DNA of 64,000 nt from Lederbergia lenta NBRC 16444 (GCF_001591545.1 NZ_BCVC01000012.1:1-64000); one strand, 5' to 3'. Counted from the stretch's first letter, positions 30,498 through 41,490 are shown. Numbers and translations are program-made. The notes: generated by a model not told the origin, from the sequence alone.

Positions 30498-30695
30498 GCA
30501 TTTTCCTGTTTTAGGTTATAATAGACAGCAAAGGAATGGTGGTTAAGTGCACCGCATCGTATATCAGCGTCATTATGACCACATCGTGCGTATATTTGAA
30601 TGGGGAAAACAGTAACTATTAAAACAGTCATAGAAAAGCTTCTCACTATATTAGACGTATAACAGGTGAAAAGAGTTTCAATTTTTGGAGGAAAA

Positions 30696-32137
<1,442 letters not shown>

Positions 32138-32138
32138 C

Positions 32139-32166
32139 ACATCAACTTAACTAGTAGCATAGCCTG
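32139..32166 (+). promoter_or_regulatory. Candidate sigma-K promoter of yabG
   Basis: AC (32139-32140), exactly 17 bp, then CATAGCCTG (32158-32166), close to the sigma-K -10 CATANNNTA. yabG is a sigma-K gene in B. subtilis. The element overlaps the end of ksgA by no more than a few bases. Confidence 0.5.
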
Positions 32167-32212
32167 TGACAGAGGAAGGTATTTATCCTGATGTTCATTG
32201 GAGTTGGTGACT

Positions 32213-33091
32213 GTGATCGAAACGAATATGATTGTTGGCCGTCTTTCCTATCAATGTGATATTTTATTCAGAGTCATCGATGTGAAGGAGATAGACGGCC
32301 GAGAAATGGCCATTCTATCGGGAAAAGATTATCGGCTTGTAGCAGATGCCCCGATGGAAGACTTAATTCTCATTTCTGAAAGTGACCGTTTGAAGAAGAC
32401 AACAGAAGTACGCTCACTTGAAGAACAATCATTTGAACTATTTAGGCAAGACATTGATCTTATTCATCTTGCGCAAGAATATAAAGAGACATCTAGGTAT
32501 AGAAGAGAGCATGATTATTTTCAAATGCCCGGACGTGTCCTACATCTTGATGGAGATCCATTTTATCTGAAGAAATGCCTAGATTTATATGAAAAGCTTG
32601 GGGTAACTGTAAATGGTGTTCATTGTGATGAAAAAGAGATGCATTTGCGTATTGCATCTTTAATTGAACAGTATCGTCCAGATATACTTGTTATTACTGG
32701 TCATGATGCTTATTCGAAAGCAAAGGGAAAGAAAATTGATTTAAATGCATATCGTCACTCTAAATATTTTGTTGAAACAGTAAAAGAAGCAAGAAGGAAA
32801 GTACCAAATTTAGATCAACTCGTCATATTTGCTGGTGCATGCCAATCCCACTTTGAGTCCCTCATTTTTGCCGGGGCTAACTTTGCAAGTTCTCCTCTAC
32901 GTGTAAATATACATGCGCTTGACCCAGTTTATATCGTAGCTAAAATAAGTTTTACCCCTTTTATGGATAGGATAAATGTGTGGGATGTGCTGCGCAACAC
33001 TCTCACAGGAGAAAAGGGCCTGGGAGGCATAGAAACTAAAGGTGTTCTTCGTACGGGTATGCCCTTCGAACCATCCACACTTGAAGAATAG
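32213..33091 (+). CDS. yabG: Sporulation-specific protease YabG
   Basis: A cysteine protease of the spore coat that processes coat proteins such as SpoIVA and SafA in B. subtilis. It is 292 residues. The middle and C-terminal parts are almost invariant: ILVITGHDAYSK, NAYRHSKYFVETV, LVIFAGACQSHFESLI (with the conserved Cys and His) and NIHALDPVYIVAKISFTPFMDRINVW. I placed the start at a GTG 9 bases after GGAG, which gives an N-terminus that lines up with the B. subtilis protein. Other in-frame GTG/TTG codons lie just before it. Confidence 0.95.
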   Translation: MIETNMIVGRLSYQCDILFRVIDVKEIDGREMAILSGKDYRLVADAPMEDLILISESDRLKKTTEVRSLEEQSFELFRQDIDLIHLAQEYKETSRYRREHDYFQMPGRVLHLDGDPFYLKKCLDLYEKLGVTVNGVHCDEKEMHLRIASLIEQYRPDILVITGHDAYSKAKGKKIDLNAYRHSKYFVETVKEARRKVPNLDQLVIFAGACQSHFESLIFAGANFASSPLRVNIHALDPVYIVAKISFTPFMDRINVWDVLRNTLTGEKGLGGIETKGVLRTGMPFEPSTLEE

Positions 33092-33097
33092 AAGGAA

Positions 33098-33136
33098 TTA
33101 AAAGCATTGGGAAGCAAAACCAGTGCTTTTAATTTG
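33098..33136 (+). terminator. Terminator after yabG
   Basis: TAAAAGCATTGG pairs with CCAGTGCTTTTA around a 9-base loop. Confidence 0.75.
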
Positions 33137-33243
33137 AATAAAAATATGAAATCTCCAATTCTCAAAAATAAGATACATAAAAATCTGCGAATGGAATATA
33201 ATAAACATGTTGTAAAATTAGTGAAATTGTTGATAAAAAAACA

Positions 33244-33273
33244 TTGACAACTGGATGGTTTCATTGGTAAAAT
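33244..33273 (+). promoter_or_regulatory. Upstream veg promoter
   Basis: TTGACA (33244-33249), 18 bp, TAAAAT (33268-33273). It lies 41 bp upstream of the main veg promoter. Confidence 0.55.
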
Positions 33274-33284
33274 TAATGATTTAT

Positions 33285-33313
33285 TTGACATTTTCAAAGC
33301 ACTGTGTTACAAT
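33285..33313 (+). promoter_or_regulatory. Main veg promoter
   Basis: TTGACA (33285-33290), 17 bp, TACAAT (33308-33313). Box sequences and spacing match the very strong B. subtilis veg promoter. Confidence 0.88.
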
Positions 33314-33335
33314 AAAAACAGTGAGGTGGAGCGAT

Positions 33336-33605
33336 ATGCCAAAAACATTAGCAAGCATTAAAAAATCCCTTGATTCCAACTTGGGTAGGAGATTAATGTT
33401 AAAAGCCAATGGAGGCCGCAGAAAAACGATTGAACGTTCTGGGGTTTTGGCAGAAACTTATCCATCGGTTTTTGTCATCGAATTAGATCAAGAGGAAAAT
33501 GCTTTTGAGCGTGTTTCCTATAGCTATGCAGATGTACTAACGGAAACGGTTGAATTAACTTTCTACGAAGATACAGCAGGTAATTTAGTACTAGGACAAC
33601 AGTAA
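33336..33605 (+). CDS. veg: Veg protein, stimulator of biofilm formation
   Basis: A highly expressed 89-residue protein. In B. subtilis, Veg stimulates biofilm genes by counteracting SinR. The core [31 protein letters not shown] is conserved (read as [15 protein letters not shown] and [14 protein letters not shown]). The ATG at 33336 has GAGGTGGA. Longer in-frame starts lie within the promoter and can be excluded. Two tandem promoters precede it and the terminator overlaps its last codons, so the gene is a compact single unit. Confidence 0.96.
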   Translation: MPKTLASIKKSLDSNLGRRLMLKANGGRRKTIERSGVLAETYPSVFVIELDQEENAFERVSYSYADVLTETVELTFYEDTAGNLVLGQQ

Positions 33606-33634
33606 ACATTCATTTGTTTACTGTTGTTTTTTAT
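33598..33634 (+). terminator. Terminator overlapping the end of veg
   Basis: AACAGTAAACA pairs with TGTTTACTGTT and six Ts follow. The 5' arm includes the stop codon. Confidence 0.9.
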
Positions 33635-33699
33635 TTCCTGCTGTAATTATAGAGTAATTGCTCAAAATAAGAGGGCGGGTATTAAAGGGGGAATTTATT

Positions 33700-33882
33700 T
33701 TGGGTAGAAGAAGAGGCGTAATGTCAGACCAGTTGAAAGAAGAATTGGCAAAAGAGCTAGGCTTTCATGATGTTGTCCAAAAGGAAGGTTGGGGCGGCAT
33801 TAGAGCAAGAGATGCAGGCAATATGGTTAAGCGTGCTATTGAAATGGCGGAAAGACAGCTAGCCGAAAAGAACAATGAATGA
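33700..33882 (+). CDS. sspF: Small acid-soluble spore protein, minor alpha/beta-like (SspF)
   Basis: A 60-residue forespore DNA-binding protein. [20 protein letters not shown], then [22 protein letters not shown], matches SspF of B. subtilis in sequence and position after veg. Proteins of this class coat and protect spore DNA. The TTG start has AAAGGGGG 8 bases upstream. Forespore sigma-G control is expected from the family, but the upstream region gives only a weak match (CAAAATA near 33662). Confidence 0.95.
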   Translation: MGRRRGVMSDQLKEELAKELGFHDVVQKEGWGGIRARDAGNMVKRAIEMAERQLAEKNNE

Positions 33883-33930
33883 CAAAGTGCTCTCAACCTA
33901 AAAATAATGAACATACACTTACCCGTAAAA

Positions 33931-33963
33931 AAGTCGAAGCTACTCTCTGCTTCGGCTTTTTTT
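33931..33963 (+). terminator. Terminator after sspF
   Basis: GTCGAAGC pairs with GCTTCGGC around an 8-base loop, followed by seven Ts. Confidence 0.9.
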
Positions 33964-34139
33964 ATTGTAAATGGAGATAATAGTTAGCATATATAGCGAC
34001 TAAATTAATGAATAATACAACATATGTCTATATTGGTTAACTAAGAATACAGATGCTTTACTATAATATGTTTCGGTAGTGGATGATTTCATGGTAAAAT
34101 GAAAAAAATGAAGAGACGGAAGACAAGCAGGTGAAAACA

Positions 34140-34997
34140 ATGAAACTTTTAATGAAGGCTCCAGCTAAAATTAATTTATCTTTAGACGTTCTTAAAAAAC
34201 GCGAAGATGGTTATCACGAAGTGGAGATGGTGATGACGACAATTGATTTAGCAGACCGAATTGAACTAGCTGCAATGAATGAAGATAAGATAAAGATTAT
34301 ATCTCATAACCGTTTTGTTCCTGATGATCAACGGAATCTTGCCTATCAAGCAGCAAAGCTTTTGAAAGACAGATATGCAGTCAAAGAAGGTGTTACCATC
34401 TCCATTGACAAAATAATTCCAGTAGCTGCCGGATTAGCCGGAGGAAGCAGTGATGCAGCTGCTACATTAAGAGGGTTAAACACTTTATGGGACCTAAGGT
34501 TAACTGTAGAGGAATTAGCGCATATTGGTTCAGAAATTGGGTCTGATGTAGCCTTTTGTGTTCATGGAGGTACAGCATTAGCAAAAGGACGCGGGGAAAA
34601 AATTACCAAACTACCTGCTCCGCCCAATTGTTGGGTAATTTTAGCGAAGCCCTCTATTGGCGTCTCCACAGCAGATATATATAAAAATCTAGACATACCG
34701 AGCATTCAGCACCCTGATATGAATGCGATGGTACAAGCTGTGAAGGACCAAAGCTATGATGAAATCTGTTCTCATATGGGCAACGCACTTGAAGCTGTCA
34801 CATTAAAACTTCATCCCGAAGTACTCCACATTAAAGAGCAGATGGAACGTTTTGGAGCAGATGCAGTGATGATGAGTGGAAGTGGCCCCACTGTATTTGG
34901 TTTAGTGCAGCACGATTCACGGCTGCAACGAATTTACAATGGCCTACGCGGATTTTGTGCCCAAGTTTTTGCAGTGCGCATGCTTGGGGATGATTAA
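34140..34997 (+). CDS. ispE: 4-diphosphocytidyl-2-C-methyl-D-erythritol kinase
   Basis: It phosphorylates CDP-ME in the MEP route to isoprenoids. It is 285 residues of the GHMP kinase superfamily. [12 protein letters not shown] is at the N-terminus, the ATP-binding loop is [17 protein letters not shown], and the C-terminal GHMP motif is [12 protein letters not shown]. The ATG at 34140 has AGGTG 6 bases upstream and lines up with the B. subtilis N-terminus. A GTG three codons earlier is the alternative. It precedes purR, as in B. subtilis. Confidence 0.97.
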   Translation: MKLLMKAPAKINLSLDVLKKREDGYHEVEMVMTTIDLADRIELAAMNEDKIKIISHNRFVPDDQRNLAYQAAKLLKDRYAVKEGVTISIDKIIPVAAGLAGGSSDAAATLRGLNTLWDLRLTVEELAHIGSEIGSDVAFCVHGGTALAKGRGEKITKLPAPPNCWVILAKPSIGVSTADIYKNLDIPSIQHPDMNAMVQAVKDQSYDEICSHMGNALEAVTLKLHPEVLHIKEQMERFGADAVMMSGSGPTVFGLVQHDSRLQRIYNGLRGFCAQVFAVRMLGDD

Positions 34998-35139
34998 CAA
35001 AAAATATCTACAGTTGTATAGTAGATGAGGCAAGATTTAAAGGGAGTCGATCCTAATCCCCGTTTGTATAAAAGTGTAGAGCGTACTAGTTATTATAGAA
35101 AAAGATTTTCCTTTGTTATTGAATAAAATGGAGTAAATC

Positions 35140-35190
35140 TTGCTAATAACCGTACGTTAATGTATATTTACATTAATAATGTTCGTATTT
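35140..35190 (+). promoter_or_regulatory. purR promoter with an inverted PurBox pair
   Basis: Promoter: TTGCTA (35140-35145), 17 bp, TATATT (35163-35168). PurBox 1, ATAACCGTACGTT (35146-35158, plus strand), matches 11 of 13 positions of AWWWCCGAACWWT. PurBox 2, read on the minus strand as AAATACGAACATT (35190-35178), matches 12 of 13. The pair flanks the -10, as expected for PurR autorepression relieved by PRPP. Confidence 0.72.
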
Positions 35191-35213
35191 TGGTTTATGC
35201 AGGAGGTTATATC

Positions 35214-36047
35214 ATGAAATTCCGCCGTAGCGAGCGTCTTGTGGACATGACACATTACTTAATGAATCATCCTAGAAAGCTTGTTTCTCTCACTTATTTT
35301 TCTCAAAAATACTTATCAGCTAAGTCATCTATTAGTGAGGATTTGGTAATCATAAAAGAAACATTTGAAAATCAGGGGATTGGCACATTACAGACACTAC
35401 CAGGTGCAGCTGGGGGAGTTAAATATATTCCTAAGGTAAAAAAAGAACAAGCTGAGGAATTTGCAAATCAACTTTGCGCTTCTATTGCGGATTCGGAGCG
35501 TTTACTACCCGGCGGCTATTTATTTATGACAGATTTGCTTGGCGATTCTCAAGTATTGAATGAAGTCGGTAAGCATTTGGCGTCTGCCTTCTCAGATCGT
35601 GATATAGATGTGATTATGACTGTAGCAACAAAAGGGATACCAATAGCACAGGCGGTAGCCCATCATTTAAATGTTCCTTTTGTTGTCGTACGTCGCGATA
35701 GTTTGGTAACGGAAGGGTCTACTGTTAGTATAAATTATGTTTCAGGCTCATCTAAACGGCTTCAAACAATGTCCCTTTCGAAAAGAAGCTTAAAAGAAGG
35801 AGCCAAGGTGCTAATTGTCGACGACTTTATGAAGGCGGGTGGGACAGTAAACGGTATGGTTAATCTTTTAGCTGAGTTTAATGCTTCTGTAGCCGGGATT
35901 GCTGTTCTAGTTGAATCGGAATTTCAGGAAGAACGCTTAGTTGAAGATTATGTATCACTAATTAAGTTGTCAGATGTTGATGTAAAAGGGAAAAAGATTA
36001 ACGTAGTAAAAGGAAACTTTTTTTTCGGGAAAACGGAATTTTTATAA
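35214..36047 (+). CDS. purR: Purine operon repressor PurR
   Basis: It represses purine genes when PRPP is low. It is 277 residues. An N-terminal winged helix ([22 protein letters not shown] split as [12 protein letters not shown] and NHPRKLVSL) precedes a type I phosphoribosyltransferase-like domain with the PRPP motif [13 protein letters not shown], which senses PRPP. The ATG at 35214 has AGGAGG. A longer frame begins 18 codons upstream, within the operator. Its own promoter carries two PurBoxes. ridA follows 13 bases downstream. Confidence 0.97.
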   Translation: MKFRRSERLVDMTHYLMNHPRKLVSLTYFSQKYLSAKSSISEDLVIIKETFENQGIGTLQTLPGAAGGVKYIPKVKKEQAEEFANQLCASIADSERLLPGGYLFMTDLLGDSQVLNEVGKHLASAFSDRDIDVIMTVATKGIPIAQAVAHHLNVPFVVVRRDSLVTEGSTVSINYVSGSSKRLQTMSLSKRSLKEGAKVLIVDDFMKAGGTVNGMVNLLAEFNASVAGIAVLVESEFQEERLVEDYVSLIKLSDVDVKGKKINVVKGNFFFGKTEFL

Positions 36048-36060
36048 GGGAGTGAGTTAT

Positions 36061-36435
36061 ATGAGATCAGTATCCACAAATAAAGCACCAGCAGCTATTG
36101 GCCCATATTCACAAGGAATTATTGTTAATAATATGTTTTACAGCTCAGGGCAAATTCCGTTAACAACAGAAGGAAATGTTGTTTCAGACGATGTTTTCGA
36201 GCAAGCGCATCAAGTTTTTCGTAACCTTCAAGCTGTATTAGAAGAAGCGAATGCTTCATTTGATACTGTAGTAAAAGCAACTGTATTTATAAAAAATATG
36301 GATGATTTTGCACTTATTAATGAGGTATATGCTGAATATTTCCCTGTGCATAAGCCAGCACGTTCTTGTGTGGAAGTAGCACGTTTACCTAAAGATGTTC
36401 TTCTAGAGATAGAAGTTATTGCACTTGTTCGCTAA
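36061..36435 (+). CDS. ridA: RidA-family 2-iminobutanoate/2-iminopropanoate deaminase (YabJ)
   Basis: It hydrolyses reactive enamine/imine intermediates released by PLP enzymes. It is 124 residues. [20 protein letters not shown] and the active-site arginine in [13 protein letters not shown] are conserved. GGGAG lies 8 bases before the ATG. It forms an operon with purR, and in B. subtilis YabJ is also needed for full PurR function. The lyase mccB in this window would make the kind of intermediates it clears. Confidence 0.97.
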   Translation: MRSVSTNKAPAAIGPYSQGIIVNNMFYSSGQIPLTTEGNVVSDDVFEQAHQVFRNLQAVLEEANASFDTVVKATVFIKNMDDFALINEVYAEYFPVHKPARSCVEVARLPKDVLLEIEVIALVR

Positions 36436-36456
36436 AAAGTGATTTATAAAGTATAA

Positions 36457-36493
36457 GAAAGGACTATTAACCGTACTGTTTATAGTCCTTTTA
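36457..36493 (+). terminator. Terminator after ridA
   Basis: AAAGGACTAT pairs with ATAGTCCTTT around a 14-base loop, with Ts following. Confidence 0.85.
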
Positions 36494-36588
36494 AGCTTTC
36501 AAAAAACATTGCATGATTTATATACAGAAAATTATAGAAGACAAAAAAACATTTAAAGTAAATTTTTAAAAAAATTACAATTAAAAGA

Positions 36589-36613
36589 AGGAGATAAGTA
36601 ATTTGTGTTGAAT
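36589..36613 (+). promoter_or_regulatory. spoVG sigma-H promoter
   Basis: AGGAGAT (36589-36595), 11 bp, GTTGAAT (36607-36613), fitting the sigma-H pattern AGGAWWT-N11/12-RNNGAAT. About 50 bases of very AT-rich DNA lie upstream, as in B. subtilis, where AbrB binds such a region. Confidence 0.75.
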
Positions 36614-36656
36614 ACATACTTATGCTTATATCTAGGTGCAGAAGGTGGTGAACACA

Positions 36657-36950
36657 ATGGAAGTAACAGATGTGAGATTACGCCGTGTCAACACAGAAGG
36701 TAGAATGAGAGCGATTGCATCCATTACGCTGGATAACGAATTTGTTGTTCACGACATTCGCGTGATTGACGGAAATAATGGTTTGTTTGTAGCAATGCCA
36801 AGCAAGCGTACTCCAGATGGAGAGTTTCGTGATATTGCTCATCCGATCAATTCAAACACTCGTAGCAAAATCCAAGATGTTGTATTGGCAGAATACCATC
36901 GTATGGGAGAAATTGAAGAGCCAGAGCTTGAAGAAGCGGGCGCTTCCTAA
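36657..36950 (+). CDS. spoVG: SpoVG, septation and RNA/DNA-binding regulator
   Basis: A 97-residue protein that affects asymmetric septation and cortex formation in B. subtilis, and binds nucleic acids in other Firmicutes. [39 protein letters not shown] and [17 protein letters not shown] are conserved. The ATG at 36657 has AAGGTGGTG. The gene has its own sigma-H promoter and terminator. The acidic tail ends [14 protein letters not shown]. Confidence 0.97.
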   Translation: MEVTDVRLRRVNTEGRMRAIASITLDNEFVVHDIRVIDGNNGLFVAMPSKRTPDGEFRDIAHPINSNTRSKIQDVVLAEYHRMGEIEEPELEEAGAS

Positions 36951-36964
36951 TTATACAACTGCAA

Positions 36965-36999
36965 GAAGAACCTAACCGTTGAGTTAGGTTCTTTTTATT
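36965..36999 (+). terminator. Terminator after spoVG
   Basis: AAGAACCTAAC pairs with GTTAGGTTCTT around a 6-base loop, then Ts. Confidence 0.92.
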
Positions 37000-37026
37000 T
37001 TTTTGAAAGTATAAGAGAAGTTCGTC

Positions 37027-37114
37027 CGACTAAAACGGCCACGTCCTATGGAGCCGTCGATGCACACACATCCTGTTGGTACAGTTTGTACGTCGATGTC
37101 CAAGGCGTCTTCGC
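37027..37114 (+). repeat. Dispersed intergenic repeat, copy B
   Basis: About 88 bp between spoVG and glmU, in the same orientation as copy A (23051-23136). It starts CGACTAAAACGGCCACGTCC and ends GTTTGTACGTC, then GCGTCTTCGC. It is more GC-rich than its surroundings and has no open frame. Confidence 0.6.
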
Positions 37115-37168
37115 TTTTCTTATTTTCGACAAATTTCATGGTAACTTTATGCTTATCTCATGGTTTTC

Positions 37169-37197
37169 TTGAAAAAACATGCTAATTAAGATATATT
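37169..37197 (+). promoter_or_regulatory. glmU-prs promoter
   Basis: TTGAAA (37169-37174), 17 bp, TATATT (37192-37197), about 32 bases before the glmU start codon. Confidence 0.7.
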
Positions 37198-37229
37198 CAT
37201 AATGGAAAATAGATATTGGAGGACCGTTT

Positions 37230-38603
37230 ATGACAAAAAGATTCGCTGTAATATTGGCTGCGGGGCAAGGTACTAGAATGAAGTCTAAGCTATACAAAGT
37301 GCTTCATCCGGTTTGTGGGAAGCCAATGGTCGAGCATGTGGTCGACAATATTTCAAAACTTAATGTTGAACAAACAGTTACAGTAGTCGGACATGGGGCA
37401 GAAACTGTTAAGATACATCTAGAAGGAAAGAGTGACTTTGTCCTCCAAGAGGAGCAGTTAGGAACGGCTCACGCGGTTAAACAAGCGAAGGAAACATTGG
37501 ACGGGAAAAAGGGAACAACTCTCGTTATTTGCGGAGATACACCACTTATTAAGGCAGAGACGATGGAATCTTTACTGGAGTATCACGAAGCGCAGAATGC
37601 TAAAGCTACAGTTTTGACTGCTTTTACAGATCAGCCGGATGGATACGGACGAATTATTCGCAATTCGGAAGGTATAGTAGAAAGAATTGTGGAACATAAA
37701 GATGCAAATGAAACAGAAAGAAATGTGAAAGAAATTAATACAGGGACATACTGTTTTGATAATGAAGTGTTATTTCATGTTCTTGACCAAGTATCAAATG
37801 AAAATACTCAAGGAGAGTATTATCTTCCTGATGTAATTGAAATATTAAAAGCTACAAATCAGCATGTTACAGCATATCAAACCCCTGACTTTGAAGAAAC
37901 TTTAGGAGTGAATGATCGAGTTGCTCTAGCAGAAGCTGAGAAAATTTTAACAAAAAGAATAAATGAGCAACATATGCGCAATGGGGTAACATTTAAGGAT
38001 CCAGCAAATACATACATTGATGCAGATGTTGTAATAGGGTCTGATACAATTATTCTCCCTGGAACATTTATTCAAGGAAAGACAGTGATTGGGGAAAATT
38101 GCGTCATAGGACCTCATAGTGAATTGAACAATGCCTATGTTGCTGATCACACGGAAATTCGCCAGTCTGTTGTACATGATAGTTCAATTGGAAAGAATGT
38201 TCATATTGGACCGTTTGCTCATATTCGTCCAGAATCTAAGATTCATGACGATGTAAAGGTTGGAAATTTTGTTGAAGTGAAAAAATCAGAAATTGGTGTA
38301 AGCAGTAAAGTCTCCCATTTAAGTTATATAGGTGATGCGGAAATTGGGTCAGAAGTAAATGTTGGATGCGGGTCAATAACTGTGAACTATGATGGAAAAA
38401 ACAAATATTTAACGAAAATTGAAGACAATGTATTTGTAGGATGCAATTCAAATCTTGTTGCACCAGTTACAATTGGCAAAGGTGCGTTTGTTGCAGCGGG
38501 TTCAACGATTACAAAGGATGTTCCTGGAGAAGCCCTTTCAATTGGACGTGCTAAGCAAGTGAATAAAGAGAATTATGTCAAGAAACTAAATTTGAATAAT
38601 TAA
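37230..38603 (+). CDS. glmU: Bifunctional N-acetylglucosamine-1-phosphate uridyltransferase / glucosamine-1-phosphate acetyltransferase
   Basis: It makes UDP-GlcNAc for peptidoglycan and teichoic acids in two steps. It is 457 residues. The N-terminal pyrophosphorylase domain has [19 protein letters not shown] and CGDTPLI. The C-terminal left-handed beta-helix (from about residue 255) has hexapeptide repeats ending in [26 protein letters not shown]. The start has GGAGG. prs follows within 17 bases, forming the usual glmU-prs operon. Confidence 0.98.
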   Translation: MTKRFAVILAAGQGTRMKSKLYKVLHPVCGKPMVEHVVDNISKLNVEQTVTVVGHGAETVKIHLEGKSDFVLQEEQLGTAHAVKQAKETLDGKKGTTLVICGDTPLIKAETMESLLEYHEAQNAKATVLTAFTDQPDGYGRIIRNSEGIVERIVEHKDANETERNVKEINTGTYCFDNEVLFHVLDQVSNENTQGEYYLPDVIEILKATNQHVTAYQTPDFEETLGVNDRVALAEAEKILTKRINEQHMRNGVTFKDPANTYIDADVVIGSDTIILPGTFIQGKTVIGENCVIGPHSELNNAYVADHTEIRQSVVHDSSIGKNVHIGPFAHIRPESKIHDDVKVGNFVEVKKSEIGVSSKVSHLSYIGDAEIGSEVNVGCGSITVNYDGKNKYLTKIEDNVFVGCNSNLVAPVTIGKGAFVAAGSTITKDVPGEALSIGRAKQVNKENYVKKLNLNN

Positions 38604-38620
38604 TATGATGGAGGTTCAAC

Positions 38621-39580
38621 ATGTCAAATCAATATCTTGACCCAAGTTTAAAAATATTTTCATTAAGTTCAAACCGTGCTTTGGCGCAAGAAATTGCAAA
38701 TGTAATAGGTCTAGAACTTGGTAAGTGCTCGGTAAATCAATTTAGTGACGGAGAAATTCAAATCAATATAGAAGAAAGTATCCGTGGATGTGATGTATAT
38801 GTGGTTCAATCAACAAATGAGCCTGTCAATCACCATTTGATGGAATTACTCATTATGATTGACGCATTAAAACGAGCGTCAGCAAAAACAATTAATCTTG
38901 TTATGCCTTACTACGGTTATGCACGTCAAGATCGTAAAGCAAGAGCGCGTGAACCAATTACAGCTAAACTCGTTGCGAACTTAATTGAAACCGCTGGTGC
39001 AACTCGTATGATCAACTTAGACCTCCATGCTCCCCAGATTCAAGGTTTCTTTGACATCCCTAATGACCACTTAATGGGTGTACCCATTTTAGGAGATTAT
39101 TATAAAGAGAAAAACTTTAATAAAGAAGATATCGTTATCGTCTCTCCTGATCATGGCGGTGTTACAAGAGCAAGAAGACTTGCGGATCGCTTAAAGGCAC
39201 CTATCGCTATAATCGACAAACGTCGCCCGCGTCCGAATGTGGCTGAAGTGATGAATATTGTTGGTAATGTAGAAGGTAAAATTGCCATTTTGATTGACGA
39301 TATCATAGATACAGCAGGAACGATTACTTTGGCAGCAAGCGCACTGAAGGAAAATGGAGCAAAAGAAGTCTATGCTTGTTGTACGCACCCGGTATTGTCG
39401 GGACCGGCAATTGAGCGAATTGAGAACTCTGAAATTAAAGAACTCATTGTAACAAATTCTATTGCTCTTCCAGAAGAAAAGAAAATTAGCAAAATTAAAG
39501 AACTTTCAGTAGCTGCTTTACTAGGTGAAGCGATTATTCGTGTGCATGAGAACCAATCAGTAAGTACGTTATTTGATTAA
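38621..39580 (+). CDS. prs: Ribose-phosphate pyrophosphokinase
   Basis: It makes PRPP from ribose 5-phosphate and ATP. PRPP is the effector of PurR (35214) and the substrate of Hpt (57695), both in this window. It is 319 residues. The catalytic flexible-loop region has [20 protein letters not shown] (19-20 residues long), the metal site is [16 protein letters not shown], and the PRPP loop is [11 protein letters not shown]. The start has GGAGG. It is the second gene of the glmU operon. Confidence 0.98.
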   Translation: MSNQYLDPSLKIFSLSSNRALAQEIANVIGLELGKCSVNQFSDGEIQINIEESIRGCDVYVVQSTNEPVNHHLMELLIMIDALKRASAKTINLVMPYYGYARQDRKARAREPITAKLVANLIETAGATRMINLDLHAPQIQGFFDIPNDHLMGVPILGDYYKEKNFNKEDIVIVSPDHGGVTRARRLADRLKAPIAIIDKRRPRPNVAEVMNIVGNVEGKIAILIDDIIDTAGTITLAASALKENGAKEVYACCTHPVLSGPAIERIENSEIKELIVTNSIALPEEKKISKIKELSVAALLGEAIIRVHENQSVSTLFD

Positions 39581-39611
39581 ACCATATAGACAAAAGCTAT
39601 AAGCATATAAA

Positions 39612-39667
39612 ACGTTGGCGATAAGATAACGGCTAGATATGACAGTTTCTGTGGTATCGCCGTTGTT
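39612..39667 (+). terminator. Possible hairpin after prs
   Basis: GGCGATA (39617-39623) pairs with TATCGCC (39655-39661) around a long loop. The T run is poor, so termination is uncertain. Confidence 0.35.
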
Positions 39668-39746
39668 ATTCGCATCATTTGAATCTCCTGCAACAATGCC
39701 AACATGATTTGAAAGTCAATAGTGCAGCAATTTCATAAAAATAGAT

Positions 39747-39772
39747 GTTTATTCATTATTGTGATAGGGTAA
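39747..39772 (+). promoter_or_regulatory. Candidate sigma-B promoter of ctc
   Basis: GTTTAT (39747-39752), 14 bp, GGGTAA (39767-39772), close to the sigma-B consensus GTTTAA-N12/14-GGGTAT. ctc is a classic sigma-B gene in B. subtilis. Confidence 0.68.
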
Positions 39773-39822
39773 AGATAGGGATAATCATATTTTTTTATAT
39801 AACAGGAGAGTGAGTGGTAGAG

Positions 39823-40431
39823 ATGAGTACAGTTTTAAAAGCGCAAACACGTACAAATGAACAACATTCGCAATTAAATGAACTACGCAAACAAGGGAAT
39901 GTCCCCGCTATAGTTTACGGATATAATGTAGAAAATACGCCAATTTCTGTAGAAAGCAAAAGCTTCTTAAAAGTAATGCGTGAAGTAGGAAGAAACGGTG
40001 TTATTTCACTGGATCTAGAAGGAAAAAAATTAAATGTTATTTTACATGAGTATCAAGAGGATTCACTTCGTAGAGAAGTTACACATGCAGATTTTCTTGC
40101 TGTTGACATGATGGTGGAAATCGATGCGAACGTGCTTATCGAATTATCTAATGATGCTCCTGGTGTGAAATCTGGTGGAGTGTTACAACATATCCTTCAC
40201 GAGCTTTCAATTACAGCAAAACCCGATGATATACCTGAAGAAATTAAAGTCGATATTTCAGGCTTAGAAATTGGGGACAGTATAACGGTCGGCGATATTC
40301 GTGGAAACTATTCCGTTGTCATCAACCATGAAGATGAGGAATCAATTGCTTCAGTACAACCACCTAGAGAAGAAGAAGAAGCGACAGAAGAAGCTTCCGA
40401 ATCGACAGAAGATCAAGCTGACGAAAAATAA
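39823..40431 (+). CDS. ctc: General stress protein Ctc, ribosomal protein L25/TL5 family
   Basis: It binds 5S rRNA in the large subunit, mainly under stress. It is 202 residues from the ATG at 39823. The L25 domain contains LRKQGNVPAIVYGYNVENTP and LHEYQEDSLRREVTHADF; the TL5-type C-terminal domain has GGVLQHILHELSITAKPDDIP. The tail is very acidic. The start is uncertain: a GTG three codons earlier is closer to the AGGAG site, while the ATG aligns better with B. subtilis Ctc. Confidence 0.93.
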   Translation: MSTVLKAQTRTNEQHSQLNELRKQGNVPAIVYGYNVENTPISVESKSFLKVMREVGRNGVISLDLEGKKLNVILHEYQEDSLRREVTHADFLAVDMMVEIDANVLIELSNDAPGVKSGGVLQHILHELSITAKPDDIPEEIKVDISGLEIGDSITVGDIRGNYSVVINHEDEESIASVQPPREEEEATEEASESTEDQADEK

Positions 40432-40448
40432 AGTTCTCATTTCAAATC

Positions 40449-40485
40449 GAGCGCAGCCCCAGTGTGGCTGCGCTTTGTTCTTGTT
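40449..40485 (+). terminator. Terminator after ctc
   Basis: AGCGCAGCC pairs with GGCTGCGCT around a 7-base loop, and a T-rich tail follows. Confidence 0.88.
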
Positions 40486-40558
40486 GCATTAAAAGAACGA
40501 TAGCAGCTGAGAATAGAACAGATCTTGCATAAAATGGGAACGGTTTTGAATAATTTGT

Positions 40559-40586
40559 TTGTGTGGTTTATACTTTTCTGTATAAT
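40559..40586 (+). promoter_or_regulatory. Probable pth promoter
   Basis: TTGTGT (40559-40564), 16 bp, consensus TATAAT (40581-40586). Confidence 0.5.
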
Positions 40587-40633
40587 AAAAGGTAACTCGG
40601 TTGGAAGAGTACATGTATACTGGAGTGTATTTA

Positions 40634-41200
40634 ATGAAATTAATTGTAGGGTTAGGGAATCCAGGTTCAGCATATAGTAAAACAAGGCATAATATTGGCT
40701 TTGAAGTGATCGAGGAGTTGGCTCAGCGATCCGGTATGCCGGTGAATCAAAATAAATTTAATGGTGTTTTTTCTCTTGTCCACCAAGGTGGGGAAAAGAT
40801 GATTTTATTAAAACCATTAACATATATGAATTTATCTGGAAAGAGCATACGTCCAATCATGGAGTACTATGATATTGATATAGAGAATTTACTCGTTATT
40901 TATGATGATTTAGATTTACCCGTTGGTAAAATTAGACTTCGGCAAAAAGGTAGTGCAGGCGGGCATAATGGTATAAAATCAACCATTGCACATCTTGGAA
41001 CACAAAACTTTAATAGAATTAGAATCGGGATTGATCGACCACCACTCGGGATGAAGGTTCCTGACTATGTGTTAGGTAAGTTTGGAAAAGATGAGTGGCA
41101 AGAAATGCAACCGGTTATACAAACATGTGCAGATGCATGCGAAAAGTGGATAAATACCCCTTTTATCGAAGTGATGAATCAGTTTAATGCAAAAGGATGA
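40634..41200 (+). CDS. pth: Peptidyl-tRNA hydrolase
   Basis: It releases tRNA from peptidyl-tRNAs dropped by ribosomes. It is 188 residues. The family signatures are [20 protein letters not shown] (with the catalytic His in KTRHNIGF), [10 protein letters not shown] and [24 protein letters not shown]. The ATG at 40634 has TGGAGTG; a frame 11 codons longer lacks a site. It precedes fin and mfd, the conserved order. Confidence 0.98.
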   Translation: MKLIVGLGNPGSAYSKTRHNIGFEVIEELAQRSGMPVNQNKFNGVFSLVHQGGEKMILLKPLTYMNLSGKSIRPIMEYYDIDIENLLVIYDDLDLPVGKIRLRQKGSAGGHNGIKSTIAHLGTQNFNRIRIGIDRPPLGMKVPDYVLGKFGKDEWQEMQPVIQTCADACEKWINTPFIEVMNQFNAKG

Positions 41201-41259
41201 ATAACTCTTGGCGATGGCGACCATAATATAAAGGACATGTTTGTATTAGGAGGAAGTCG

Positions 41260-41490
41260 ATGCTTATTCATTATCAATGTCGCCATTGTGCGGCAAAGAT
41301 GGGTACGATTGAGAGTGATTCATTAAAAATAGAACAACTTGGGATCCACATGTTAACGAATGAAGAAAGACAAGAAATGGTTGCTTATAGTTCGAATGGA
41401 GATATTCATATTCAAGCAATTTGTGAAGACTGTCATGAGACACTTCTTAAAAACCCTGATTTGCATCAATATGATTATCTAATTCACTAA
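41260..41490 (+). CDS. fin: Anti-sigma-F factor Fin (YabK)
   Basis: A 76-residue zinc protein made in the forespore that helps switch from sigma-F to sigma-G. Its length equals that of B. subtilis Fin. The two CxxC pairs are Cys7/Cys10 and Cys55/Cys58, and LTNEERQEM in the middle is conserved. AGGAGG precedes the ATG. With csfB at 14343, the window encodes both known forespore anti-sigma switches. Confidence 0.94.
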   Translation: MLIHYQCRHCAAKMGTIESDSLKIEQLGIHMLTNEERQEMVAYSSNGDIHIQAICEDCHETLLKNPDLHQYDYLIH

